Assembly: GCA_020638295.1 (NCBI GenBank)
Contig: JACKIU010000001.1
Location: 558,001 to 622,000 of the forward strand
Direction of reading: 5' to 3'
DNA: 64,000 nucleotides
Source: Rhodospirillales bacterium
GTDB taxonomy: Bacteria > Pseudomonadota > Alphaproteobacteria > Micavibrionales > Micavibrionaceae
Shown: one piece after another, positions 52,276 through 60,128 of the stretch
How the letters are laid out: each line of letters starts with the position of its first letter
How positions within the stretch are numbered: position 1 is the stretch's first letter
Notes under the pieces: generated by a model
What the model was told of the DNA's origin: nothing
What the model saw: the letters and a program-made list of their open reading frames with translations, nothing else
Database searches by the model: none
Made by a program: the position numbers and the translations under genes

Positions 52276-53538
52276 TTACGCCGCCAACCGTTCTTCAATC
52301 TGTTCAAACGGCGCGAGTCTTTCCAGCGGCCCCAGCGCGGCCAGCGTCGGCTTGCCGGTGAAAATTTTATCGGCCACACGCGCAATCGCCGCCCGGTCGA
52401 CCCGCGCAATCGCCTCAATCAGGCTTTCCACATCAAACGCCTGATCGCGGAACAGCAGATATTTTGCCTGCTGGTCGGCCCGCGTCATCATCGATTCCCG
52501 GCCCATCAACAGGCCCGCTTTCAGTTGCGCTTTGGCCCGGCTCAGCTCTTCTTCCGTAACGTCGGAGCCAACCTTCAACACCTCGTCACAAATCACCGGG
52601 ATGATTTCTTCCAGTTTTTCAGGTCCGGTTCCGGCATAAATGCCAAAGTTGCCGTCATCCTGATACCCGCTGTGATAGGAAAAAATCGAATAGACCAGCC
52701 CGCGCTTTTCCCGCACCTCTTGGAACAGGCGCGAAGACATGCCGCTACCCAACACTGTCGCCAAAGCCTGCGCGGCATAGTAATCCTCATCCAGCCGTGA
52801 CAGCCCCTGAAAGCCGAGCACGAAATGGCTTTGCTCCAGATCCTTGGACAGGCGGATTTCCCCGCCTTCATACCGCGCCGGTTTAAAGGCGCTGCGCTCG
52901 GAAAGCCCCAGCGCGCCAAAGACCTCTTCAACCTGCGCAACAAAGGCGTCATGTTCAATCCCGCCCGCGGCGGAAAGTACCGTATTGGCGGGCGTATAAA
53001 ATTCATCGATATAGCCGCGCAAATGCTGCGCGCTCATCGCTTTGATATTGGCTTCGCGCCCCAAAATCGGCGCACCCAGCGATTGCCCCGGATACGCGGT
53101 TTCGGAAAAAATATCAAACACCAGATCATCGGGCGTGTCGTTGCACATGCCGATTTCCTGCATAATGACATCGCGTTCGCGTTCAATCTCATCGGCGGGC
53201 AGCATGGAGTTGAGATACATATCGGCCAGCACTTCAAGCCCCAGCGGCGCGTCCGCGCTCAGCAAATGAACGTGATAGCTGGTGACCTCACGCCCCGTAT
53301 AGGCGTTAAACGACCCGCCGACATTTTCAATCTCTTCGGCAATGCGCTGTGCATCGCGGGTCTTCGTGCCCTTGAACAGCATATGTTCGACCATATGCGC
53401 CACGCCGTTATGCGCCATATTTTCATGCCGCGTACCCACGCCGGTCCAGATGCCCAGCGCCACAGAATGCACACCCGGCACGCTGTCCGTGATAATGCGT
53501 AGGCCATTGGGTAAGGTCGTGGTTTGGATGACAGTCAT
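52276..53538 (-). CDS. M16 family zinc protease (mitochondrial-processing-peptidase-like)
   Basis: A 420-residue pitrilysin-family peptidase with the inverted zinc motif HMVEH (residues 48-52) in GVAHMVEHMLFKGTKTR, and a C-terminal non-catalytic half with the RGLVYSIFSYHSGY block. Alphaproteobacterial members like this are the relatives of mitochondrial processing peptidase. It follows thrC at 2 bp and precedes the GNAT gene, an arrangement common in alphaproteobacteria. The physiological substrate is not known. Confidence 0.94.
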   Translation of the reverse strand: MTVIQTTTLPNGLRIITDSVPGVHSVALGIWTGVGTRHENMAHNGVAHMVEHMLFKGTKTRDAQRIAEEIENVGGSFNAYTGREVTSYHVHLLSADAPLGLEVLADMYLNSMLPADEIERERDVIMQEIGMCNDTPDDLVFDIFSETAYPGQSLGAPILGREANIKAMSAQHLRGYIDEFYTPANTVLSAAGGIEHDAFVAQVEEVFGALGLSERSAFKPARYEGGEIRLSKDLEQSHFVLGFQGLSRLDEDYYAAQALATVLGSGMSSRLFQEVREKRGLVYSIFSYHSGYQDDGNFGIYAGTGPEKLEEIIPVICDEVLKVGSDVTEEELSRAKAQLKAGLLMGRESMMTRADQQAKYLLFRDQAFDVESLIEAIARVDRAAIARVADKIFTGKPTLAALGPLERLAPFEQIEERLAA

Positions 53539-53540
53539 AT

Positions 53541-54947
53541 TTAAGCCGCCTGCTTTTTAACGTGGGAACGGGCGCGGACAAAATCTTGCACGACTGTAAT
53601 GTCATTGGGCAATTCGTTGAGCCGTTCCTTGCGGTCAAATAGATCGGCCAGATGTTCGGGCAGGGCAGGGCGCACCCCCACCGCGCGCTCCACGGCATCC
53701 GGGAATTTCGCCGGATGTGCTGTGGCCAGCGTCACCACCGGTCCGTCAACTTCAGGCGCAACGTCCAGCGCCACCTTCATCGCCACCGCCGTATGCGGAT
53801 CAAGGATATACCCCGTGTCCTCATAAACGCGTCTGATCGTCGCCAGCGTCTCGCTTTGATCCGTGCGCCCCGCCGTAAAATCTTTGCGGGCCCGCGCCAG
53901 CTGCTCAGGCGATACTTCAAAATGCCCGGTGTCTTTAAAGCGGCGCATCATCGCAGCCAGTGCACCCGCATCTCGATCCAGAAGATCAAAGAGATAACGC
54001 TCGAAATTGCTCGAAATCTCAATATCCATCGACGGCGTAATCGTCGCCACGCACCCTGACGCCTTCATCTGCCCGCTCTCGAAAAAGCGCGTGAGGATAT
54101 CGTTTTCATTCGTCGCCACCACGAGGCGGATCGGCAGGCCCATCTTGCGCGCGCAATAGGCCGCAAACACATTTCCGTAATTCCCCGTCGGTACAACGTA
54201 GGTTACGGTTATTTCAGGCGCGCCCAGCTCCAGCGCGCTGGTCACATAATAAACGATCTGCGCCATCACCCGCGCCCAGTTGATCGAATTCACCGCCGCC
54301 AAATTCATCTCCGCGCGGAACTCGGCATCATTGAACATCGCCTTGACCATGTTCTGGCAATCATCAAACGACCCGTCCAGCGCGATGTTGTGCACATTCT
54401 CGCCCTCCACCGTGGTCATTTGTTTACGCTGTACATCGGACACGCGGCCCCTTGGATGCAGGATAAAAATATCCAGTTGATCGGAAACTCTGCATCCTTC
54501 GATCGCTGCACTGCCCGTATCTCCCGAGGTCGCCCCGACAATGGTGATATGCTCACCACGCTTTTTCAGTACCGCGTCAAACAACCGCCCGAGCAATTGC
54601 AGCGCCACATCCTTAAACGCAATCGTCGGCCCGTGAAACTGCTCCAGAATATAGTGATTGTCTTTCAGAGGGTGTAACGGCACGACATCTCTGTGGCGAA
54701 AGAATTCCGGCCCATAAGTTTCGCGCACAATTTGCGCAAATTCATCGCGGGTCAAAGAACCTTCTACGAACGGCCACATCACCTCCACCGCTACATCGGC
54801 ATAAGGCTTACCTTTCAACCCGCCCAGATCAAGCTTCGGCCAGCTTTCCGGCACATACAGCCCCCCATCAGGTGCCAGCCCGCTCAATAGCACTTGCTCA
54901 AAGTCTCTCGGCTCACCGCCACCACGTGTTGAGATATACTTAATCAT
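53541..54947 (-). CDS. thrC: Threonine synthase
   Basis: A 468-residue PLP enzyme converting O-phosphohomoserine to threonine. It begins MIKYISTRGGGEPRDFEQVL, has the PLP lysine in GPTIAFKDVALQLLGRLF (about residue 112) and the glycine-rich phosphate loop VPTGNYGNVFAAY. Length and wording match the class common in proteobacteria and fungi. It lies 11 bp after pdxT. Confidence 0.96.
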   Translation of the reverse strand: MIKYISTRGGGEPRDFEQVLLSGLAPDGGLYVPESWPKLDLGGLKGKPYADVAVEVMWPFVEGSLTRDEFAQIVRETYGPEFFRHRDVVPLHPLKDNHYILEQFHGPTIAFKDVALQLLGRLFDAVLKKRGEHITIVGATSGDTGSAAIEGCRVSDQLDIFILHPRGRVSDVQRKQMTTVEGENVHNIALDGSFDDCQNMVKAMFNDAEFRAEMNLAAVNSINWARVMAQIVYYVTSALELGAPEITVTYVVPTGNYGNVFAAYCARKMGLPIRLVVATNENDILTRFFESGQMKASGCVATITPSMDIEISSNFERYLFDLLDRDAGALAAMMRRFKDTGHFEVSPEQLARARKDFTAGRTDQSETLATIRRVYEDTGYILDPHTAVAMKVALDVAPEVDGPVVTLATAHPAKFPDAVERAVGVRPALPEHLADLFDRKERLNELPNDITVVQDFVRARSHVKKQAA

Positions 54948-54958
54948 AGAGCCAAGTT

Positions 54959-55531
54959 TTATGCACTTTCGGCGACTAAGTCAACGAACGCCCGGTGCAT
55001 TGGTGAAGGAAAATCCTGCGTCAATTCGGGATGGAACGTGCTGGCCATATATGGCCCGCGCTTCACCCAGACGGGCGTGTCTTCATGACGGGCCAGCACT
55101 TCGGCGCTGTCATCAACTGCCGTGATCACCGGCGCCCGGATCAGCGAAACCTCATACCTCTCAATCAGCGTATGATGGCTGTCAATCTGCCGGCCATAAC
55201 CATTGCGTTGCACGGTGATCGGCAACAAGCCGAAAGATTTCTGGCTGGGGTTTTCAACTTTTTCAGCCATCAGAATCGACCCGGCACATATCCCCCACAC
55301 TGGCTTCTTGGCAAACTGTTCGGCCAGAACGTCCCACAAATCAAAGCGCTCAATCAGCTTGAGCATCGTCGTGCTTTCCCCGCCGGGCAAAATAAACCCA
55401 TCCACCGCTTCAAATTGCGCCGGGGTTTTCACGGTACGAAATTCCGCCCCGCACGCCTCAACATGCGGCCGGTGCAACTCCACTGCCCCTTGCAGGGCCA
55501 AAACGCCAATGGTGGGTTTTTGTTGGGTCAT
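54959..55531 (-). CDS. pdxT: PLP synthase glutaminase subunit
   Basis: A 190-residue class I glutamine amidotransferase that feeds ammonia to PdxS for direct pyridoxal-phosphate synthesis. The GGESTTM oxyanion block (about residues 50-56), catalytic Cys82 in GICAGSILMA and the His/Glu pair in FHPELT are present. Normally it sits beside pdxS; here pdxS is 1.25 kb upstream, with two other genes and a terminator between. It begins the run pdxT-thrC-M16-GNAT, so it needs its own promoter or readthrough. Confidence 0.95.
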   Translation of the reverse strand: MTQQKPTIGVLALQGAVELHRPHVEACGAEFRTVKTPAQFEAVDGFILPGGESTTMLKLIERFDLWDVLAEQFAKKPVWGICAGSILMAEKVENPSQKSFGLLPITVQRNGYGRQIDSHHTLIERYEVSLIRAPVITAVDDSAEVLARHEDTPVWVKRGPYMASTFHPELTQDFPSPMHRAFVDLVAESA

Positions 55532-55546
55532 GAACGCCCTTATACA

Positions 55547-55578
55547 GAAAATAAAAATCCCCGCAAGAGCGGGGATTT
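55547..55578 (-). terminator. Intrinsic terminator between the TGA-interrupted gene and pdxT
   Basis: ATCCCCGC (55557-55564), loop AAGA, GCGGGGAT (55569-55576), followed on the minus strand by TTTTTATTTTC. It ends the short gene at 55603-55827. The plus-strand flank is less T-rich. Confidence 0.88.
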
Positions 55579-55602
55579 AATTCTTAAGCTAAAGCGCTTT
55601 TT

Positions 55603-55827
55603 TTAAAGAGCTTTGTAAAGGATATCAAGTTCTTGCTCTGCACGCTGCATTTTTGCAGGAAGCTCTTGACCTTCTGATCTCATTTTATGGGCTTGGTCTT
55701 CAAACATACCTGCTGGTTCCAGATAGCCTTCTCCTGTTTCATCTGCTGCATACGTTCAGTGAACATAAAAAGCTTTTCCAATTCTTTCAATACCAGAAAA
55801 CTCATCTGTCTTTGGGTGTATAGGCAT
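55603..55827 (-). pseudogene. 74-codon unknown gene with a single in-frame TGA at codon 24
   Basis: Reading from ATG 55827 gives 23 codons (starting MPIHPKTDEFSGIERIGKAF), then TGA (55758-55756), then 50 more codons in the same frame (starting TYAADETGEGYLEPAGMF, ending ELDILYKAL) to TAA at 55605-55603. Both halves are hydrophilic, protein-like and AT-rich in the same style. A good ribosome site (AAGGA, 8 bases before the ATG) and a strong terminator frame the gene. So it looks like a coherent small gene with one stop: a CGA or TGG mutated to TGA, a recoded codon, or a sequencing error. I see no convincing SECIS hairpin just after the TGA. The product family is not recognised. Confidence 0.6.
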
Positions 55828-55901
55828 GGTTGTTTCCTTTTTCTAGTGCAAGTTTGAAGCAATATGAACAAAATTAAAAATTATGTCAATAAATATTTGT
55901 G

Positions 55902-55932
55902 CCAACCTCTATTCGCCATCTTCCTCGGCGCT
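55902..55932. repeat. Direct repeat copy 1 (copy of pdxS 3' end, overlapping methyltransferase stop)
   Basis: This 31-bp stretch matches 56785-56815 at 28 of 31 positions, including an uninterrupted CCTCTATTCGCCATCTTC. The other copy encodes the last codons of pdxS (KMANRGW). Here the same bases, read in another frame, supply the final codons of the methyltransferase gene (AEEDGE and stop). Confidence 0.8.
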
Positions 55933-56775
55933 GTGCATGACCAACGCCAAAGAGGTATTGCTTGAGCCTTGCTTCGTCGGCCACGCCAGCGTTCCCAGCG
56001 GCTTGACCGTAACATTCGGCGCTTGACCCCGCACACTTTCCAGCGCCTTAAACGGCCCGTATATAATATTCCCGTCCCGGAACAACGCCCGCCCATCCGG
56101 ATAATAATCATGCAGCAAAATCACCCCGCCGGGCTTCAGAATTTTCAGCGCCAGCGCCATTTCATGATAAACGCCCTTGGCCGTGTGATCGCCATCAAGA
56201 AATATAAAATCAAACCGGCGTCCGCCATTGTCAGCCTGATCCGCCATATAGCCTTGCGCCGAATTCACGACAAAATCGCACAATTCCCCGCAGCCCAACG
56301 CTTCGAGATTTTCCCGTGGCGAGCGCTTTATTCCAAGCTCAACCCACGCGCCCGTTTTGGGGTCGTTCACATCCAGAATGTCGACGGTTGTCAAACATGC
56401 AGAATGGTCCGCGTAATGAGACATGGCCTTAGCGATATAGACACTAGAAGCGCCGATATGTGTGCCAACTTCCAGAACATTTTGCGGCTTTAGTGCGCTG
56501 ATCAAATGATAAAGTGCACGCCGGTCGCCGGGATTAATACCACCCCATTTTTCATGCTCGGGAAAGATCTCACAAATAGCGGCATGATCTTTTTGCCAGT
56601 GCGCAGCAATATCTTCATCTGCCCAAATGGATGAAAACTCAATGCTGTTCGCCGGTTTTAAATTCTCTGTTGCAAAATCGAGAGGCACCAGAGCCTTAAC
56701 AGCGCGTCCATCACGCAAAGCGCGCACGGCATTAAGCGCAGACTGGGGCAAAAGCTTCTTGAGAGCGCTTTTCAT
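55909..56775 (-). CDS. Class I SAM-dependent methyltransferase (CmcI-like)
   Basis: A 288-residue protein with the SAM motif NVLEVGTHIGASSVYIAK (about residues 98-115), the acidic block FDFIFLDGDHTAKGVYHEM and LKPGGVILLHDYYPDGR. This pattern occurs in cephalosporin-hydroxylase/CmcI-like and macrocin/glycan O-methyltransferases, so a sugar or small-molecule substrate is possible. It is embedded between pdxS and pdxT and flanked by imperfect direct repeats; its last codons come from the repeat. The N-terminal 60 residues (MKSALKKLLPQSALNAVRAL) have no recognised domain. Substrate unknown. Confidence 0.85.
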   Translation of the reverse strand: MKSALKKLLPQSALNAVRALRDGRAVKALVPLDFATENLKPANSIEFSSIWADEDIAAHWQKDHAAICEIFPEHEKWGGINPGDRRALYHLISALKPQNVLEVGTHIGASSVYIAKAMSHYADHSACLTTVDILDVNDPKTGAWVELGIKRSPRENLEALGCGELCDFVVNSAQGYMADQADNGGRRFDFIFLDGDHTAKGVYHEMALALKILKPGGVILLHDYYPDGRALFRDGNIIYGPFKALESVRGQAPNVTVKPLGTLAWPTKQGSSNTSLALVMHSAEEDGE

Positions 56776-56781
56776 AGCGGC

Positions 56782-57681
56782 TTACCACCCTCTATTCGCC
56801 ATCTTCATCGGCTCTTCGATTTCAGAAATTTCTGTACCGCGCATCGCCACGCCTTCCAGCTCTTTTGACGCTTCCAGCACAATCGCCGGGTCATCAAAAT
56901 GCGCAGTGGCTTTGACAATGGCCCGCGCGAATTTCTCCGGATTATCCGATTTGAAAATCCCGCTGCCTACAAACACGGTTTCCGCGCCAAGCTGCATACA
57001 CAGCGCCGCATCCGCTGGCGTAGCTACGCCACCTGCTGCAAAATTCGGCACCGGCAAGCGCCCTTGCGCGCGCACCATTTTCAAGATTTCATACGGCGCG
57101 CCCAGATCGCGGGCATAACCCATCAGCTCAGATTCATCCATGTGGGTCACGCGAGAAATCTGCGCGTTGATTTTGCGCATATGGCGCACCGCCTCGACGA
57201 TATTGCCTGTACCCGGCTCGCCCTTGGTGCGCATCAGCGCCGCGCCTTCGCCAATCCGGCGGCAGGCCTCACCCAGATCTTTTGCGCCACAAACAAACGG
57301 CACTTTAAAATCATGCTTGTTGATGTGGTATTCCTCATCCGCAGGTGTGAGAACTTCGCTCTCATCGATAAAGTCCACGCCCATAGCTTCAAGAATCTGC
57401 GCTTCAGCAAAATGCCCGATCCGGCACTTGGCCATCACGGGAATGGATACCGCCGCCATCACCTGCTCAATCACTTCCGGCGGGCTCATCCGCGCCACGC
57501 CCCCGGCCTTGCGAATATCGGAAGGCACGCGCTCCAGCGCCATCACAGCGACCGCCCCGGCATCCTCGGCCACCTTGGCCTGCTCCGCCGTCACAACGTC
57601 CATAATCACGCCGCCTTTGAGCATCTCGGCCAAACCGGTTTTGATATTGATTACATTCGGGGAGCCTGTCTTGTTGCTCAT
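56782..57681 (-). CDS. pdxS: PLP synthase subunit PdxS
   Basis: A 299-residue (beta/alpha)8 lyase that makes pyridoxal 5'-phosphate from ribose phosphate, glyceraldehyde phosphate and ammonia from PdxT. The family blocks MLKGGVIMDVVTAEQAK (with the first catalytic Lys region), PVMAKCRIGHFAEAQ, and GGVATPADAALCMQLGAETVFVGSGIF are present, and it ends with the canonical RGW. The 31-bp repeat at 56785 covers its last codons. A 7-bp hairpin (GCGCTCT/AGAGCGC, 57713-57735) lies in its leader without a T run. Confidence 0.97.
   Translation of the reverse strand: MSNKTGSPNVINIKTGLAEMLKGGVIMDVVTAEQAKVAEDAGAVAVMALERVPSDIRKAGGVARMSPPEVIEQVMAAVSIPVMAKCRIGHFAEAQILEAMGVDFIDESEVLTPADEEYHINKHDFKVPFVCGAKDLGEACRRIGEGAALMRTKGEPGTGNIVEAVRHMRKINAQISRVTHMDESELMGYARDLGAPYEILKMVRAQGRLPVPNFAAGGVATPADAALCMQLGAETVFVGSGIFKSDNPEKFARAIVKATAHFDDPAIVLEASKELEGVAMRGTEISEIEEPMKMANRGW
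56785..56815. repeat. Direct repeat copy 2 (pdxS 3' end)
   Basis: The partner of 55902-55932, 883 bp apart, in the same orientation. It covers the final codons of pdxS before its stop. The two copies bracket the methyltransferase gene. Confidence 0.8.
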
Positions 57682-57789
57682 CGTTTTTATCCTTATTGCC
57701 TTACGCGCTTTCGCGCTCTATCCATGAAAGAGCGCTATTTATACATATCTGGAATGTAAATGCAAAGAGTCAATGCGCCCTAAAAGCCG

Positions 57790-58839
57790 CTAAAAAACGC
57801 TCATCACGCCTTTGGTGATAAAGAACCCGCCGAAAATCAGCCAGATGAACAGGATCAGTGACAGGTAAATCGGCTTCAGGCCGACGCCTTTGAATTTGTC
57901 GATCGTCGTTTCCATCCCCAGCGCACCCATCGCCATGGTCAGCAAAAACGTATCAAAACTAATCAAACTGCCGACCACTGACGCTGGCAGCAGGTTAAGA
58001 GAATTAAACCCGGCCACGCCGATAAAATACACCGCAAACCACGGAATCAGGGCAGGCTTCCGGCCATCTTCCTCTTTCTGCGCGATATTCTCCGCCCCGT
58101 GCCAGAACCACAGCCCCAGCACAATCAAAAACGGCGCCAGCATCATCACCCGCACCATTTTGACAATCACCGCCGCATCCGAAGTGGCCGGGTCAACTGC
58201 CGCACTGGCCGCCACCACATGCGCCACCTCATGCACCGATCCGCCGATATACACACCCATTTCATCCAGGCTCATCGGCACCAGCCCGGCGCGATAGGCC
58301 GCCGGATACAGAAACATCGCCAGCGTCCCGAAGATGACGACCGTTCCCACCGCAACCATGCTCTTATACGGCTTGGCTTTGATGACGGCTTCCGTGGCCA
58401 GCACCGCCGCCGCCCCGCATATCGCCGCTCCGGCGCTGCACAGGATGCTTATTTCTTTATCCAGCTTTAAAACTTTCACGCCGACAAAATACCCAAGCAA
58501 AAAGGTCAGAGCGACCATCAGCGCGCTGATCACCACGCCGGACAGGCCGATCGCCCCGATATCCTGAAAGGTCAGGCGAAACCCGTACAGCACAATGGCC
58601 AGACGCAAAATCCGCCGCGCCGCGTAATCGATACCGCTGATCCAGCTTTCCGGTACGCGCGCGCGCAAAGTATTCGCATACACCATCCCCAGCACCATCG
58701 CGATGATCAGCCCGTGAATATGCATGGCCTGTAAGGCGGGCAGAGCGGCCAGGACGCTTGCCAGCGCGGCCAGCATAACAACCAGCCCCATGCCTTTCAA
58801 AAACGGTCCGTCAATTTTGGGGAGTATTGCGTGGCTCAT
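57790..58839 (-). CDS. YeiH/UPF0324-family membrane protein (putative sulfate or anion exporter)
   Basis: A 349-residue protein with about ten hydrophobic segments. UPF0324 features are LRLAIVLYGFRLTFQDIG, CSAGAAICGAAAVLATEAVIKA, YIGGSVHEVAHVVAASAAV and GFNSLNLLP. The family is annotated as putative sulfate exporters, but transport has been shown for few members. It starts 1 bp from the end of a 41-codon Cys-containing ORF, so the two may be coupled. Given cysDNC in the window, an anion link is tempting but unproved. Confidence 0.88.
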   Translation of the reverse strand: MSHAILPKIDGPFLKGMGLVVMLAALASVLAALPALQAMHIHGLIIAMVLGMVYANTLRARVPESWISGIDYAARRILRLAIVLYGFRLTFQDIGAIGLSGVVISALMVALTFLLGYFVGVKVLKLDKEISILCSAGAAICGAAAVLATEAVIKAKPYKSMVAVGTVVIFGTLAMFLYPAAYRAGLVPMSLDEMGVYIGGSVHEVAHVVAASAAVDPATSDAAVIVKMVRVMMLAPFLIVLGLWFWHGAENIAQKEEDGRKPALIPWFAVYFIGVAGFNSLNLLPASVVGSLISFDTFLLTMAMGALGMETTIDKFKGVGLKPIYLSLILFIWLIFGGFFITKGVMSVF

Positions 58840-58965
58840 TTATTCTTCCTCATCCTCATCCGGCATGCAGCACGGACATCCGGCTCCATGCCCCTTTGGT
58901 GCAATATGCGACCCAGTAATAGGCTGCGGCTTGTCTTTTTCGCCATCTTTATCTTGCGTGCTCAT
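58840..58965 (-). CDS. 41-residue Cys-containing mini-protein upstream of YeiH-like gene
   Basis: A short frame from ATG 58965 to TAA at 58842-58840, ending exactly one base before the permease start. It has a Lys/Asp-rich start (MSTQDKDGEKDKPQPITG), then GAGCPCCMP and an acidic tail DEDEEE. The CPCC arrangement could bind a metal. No good ribosome site is visible. Too short for a firm call, but the abutting position and composition argue against chance. Confidence 0.4.
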   Translation of the reverse strand: MSTQDKDGEKDKPQPITGSHIAPKGHGAGCPCCMPDEDEEE

Positions 58966-59014
58966 AGCGCTGTTTGATAAAGGATTTTACAGGACAAATA
59001 AAGGAGAATGACGC

Positions 59015-59245
59015 ATGAGCGCGCTTTCAGTTGATGAGGCCAAAGAAGCCGTATACACCTCACTGACCAATGACAACGAAGATATCGACCTGCACATCGC
59101 CAACCTCAAGACGGCCATGAGCGTTGCCGGAGAAAAAGAAGCCGTGTTCGAACCTGATCGTTTGGTCCAGAATAACCGCGCCGGACGTAAAATGATGCAA
59201 AGTTATTTCAAGAAGCGCGGCGTAAAGGTCTCCTTTGCCAGCTAA
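59015..59245 (+). CDS. Small protein of unknown function
   Basis: A 76-residue hydrophilic protein (MSALSVDEAKEAVYTSLTND at the start; C-terminus AGRKMMQSYFKKRGVKVSF). It is mainly helical and without a membrane segment. AAGGAG lies about 8 bases before the ATG. It overlaps the start of the pseudouridine synthase by 11 bp, so it is likely translated with it. Family not recognised. Confidence 0.7.
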   Translation: MSALSVDEAKEAVYTSLTNDNEDIDLHIANLKTAMSVAGEKEAVFEPDRLVQNNRAGRKMMQSYFKKRGVKVSFAS

Positions 59246-59894
59246 ACCTCTTTATTACGAACCGCCGCAAGAGCCACTCAATATCATCCATCGCGATGAC
59301 GATTTGTTGGTGCTGTCCAAACCCGCCGGGCTACTCAGTGTACCGGGCAAAGCGCCGGAGCATGCCGATTGCCTCGAAACCCGTGGAAAGCAGGAATTCC
59401 CCGAAAGCTTGCTCGTCCATCGCCTCGACATGGATACCTCCGGCATTTTCATTATGGCGATGAACAAGAAAGCACAGGCCAATCTCGGCAAACAGTTCGA
59501 ACGCCGTAAAATCGATAAAACCTATATCGCGCAGGTTTGGGGCGTGCCGGACCAAAGCGAAGGGCGCGTTGATTTGCCCCTGCGCTGTGATTGGGAAAAC
59601 CGCCCGCTGCAAATGGTCTGTTACGAACACGGTCGCCCCGCCCAAACCGCCTGGCAAGTCATCGGCGTGGAGCAGGGCCACGCCCGTGTTCAGCTTAAAC
59701 CCCTCACCGGGCGTTCGCATCAACTCCGCGTGCATATGCAGGCCCTCGGCCATCCGATCCTCGGCGATCGGTTCTACGCCCCGGAAGAGGCCCGCGATGG
59801 GCTAGACCGGCTGTATCTTCACGCCCATAGCCTGACGCTCCACCACCCTAAAGACGGCACACTCACCACTTTCACCGATCCGTGCCCGTTTTAA
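59235..59894 (+). CDS. RluA-family 23S rRNA/tRNA pseudouridine synthase
   Basis: A 219-residue pseudouridine synthase with the catalytic motif VHRLDMDTSGIFI (Asp about 67), the early HRDDDLLVLSKPAGLL block and LKPLTGRSHQLRVHMQALGHPILGD. It lacks an S4 domain, as RluA does (219 residues in E. coli), so RluA itself is the likeliest equivalent. Sites modified would be 23S U746 and tRNA U32, from family knowledge. Confidence 0.93.
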   Translation: MPAKPLYYEPPQEPLNIIHRDDDLLVLSKPAGLLSVPGKAPEHADCLETRGKQEFPESLLVHRLDMDTSGIFIMAMNKKAQANLGKQFERRKIDKTYIAQVWGVPDQSEGRVDLPLRCDWENRPLQMVCYEHGRPAQTAWQVIGVEQGHARVQLKPLTGRSHQLRVHMQALGHPILGDRFYAPEEARDGLDRLYLHAHSLTLHHPKDGTLTTFTDPCPF

Positions 59895-59900
59895 TAATAT

Positions 59901-60027
59901 TGTCATCCCGGAGGCGATGCTTTGCATCGCTTAAACATCCGGGATCTATAAGCGAATTTGCTTTGCAAATTCACCTTTTCTGGATCCCCGCCGTGCAAGC
60001 GCCTTACGGCGCGCCGCGGGGATGACG
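59901..60027. repeat. Composite palindromic element (GTCATCCCGG type)
   Basis: TGTCATCCCGG ... CCGGGAT brackets GCGATGC/GCATCGC (59914-59930). This is followed by GAATTTG/CAAATTC (59953-59971) and a right arm ATCCCCGCCGTGCAAGCGCC ... GCGGGGATGACG. Several nested hairpins result. TTTTTG follows, so it may also terminate transcription after the pseudouridine synthase gene. Related to elements at 21561 and 49362. Confidence 0.75.
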
Positions 60028-60128
60028 GGTTTTTGTGATATTTTTAATTCTGAGACAGGCTATACTTTACAATTTGTACAGGCGCACTAAAGTTACCGGC
60101 AAACACAAACATTGAGGAAAAACCCGCC

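Noticed and set aside
55700..55760. Selenocysteine insertion element just after the in-frame TGA
   Set aside because: No stable hairpin with a suitable loop was seen in the 40 bases after the TGA, and no sel gene is in the window; selenoprotein not claimed.
55680..55871. 63-codon minus-strand open frame in the pdxS-pdxT gap
   Set aside because: Overlaps the TGA-interrupted gene in another frame, lacks a ribosome site, and its product is less protein-like than the in-phase reading with one TGA.
56899..57759. 286-codon plus-strand open frame opposite pdxS
   Set aside because: Antisense shadow of a highly conserved gene; His/Arg-rich product without family features.
60030..60128. Glycine riboswitch ahead of gcvT
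   Set aside because: The conserved GG-rich core and paired aptamer segments were not found in the roughly 100-bp leader.
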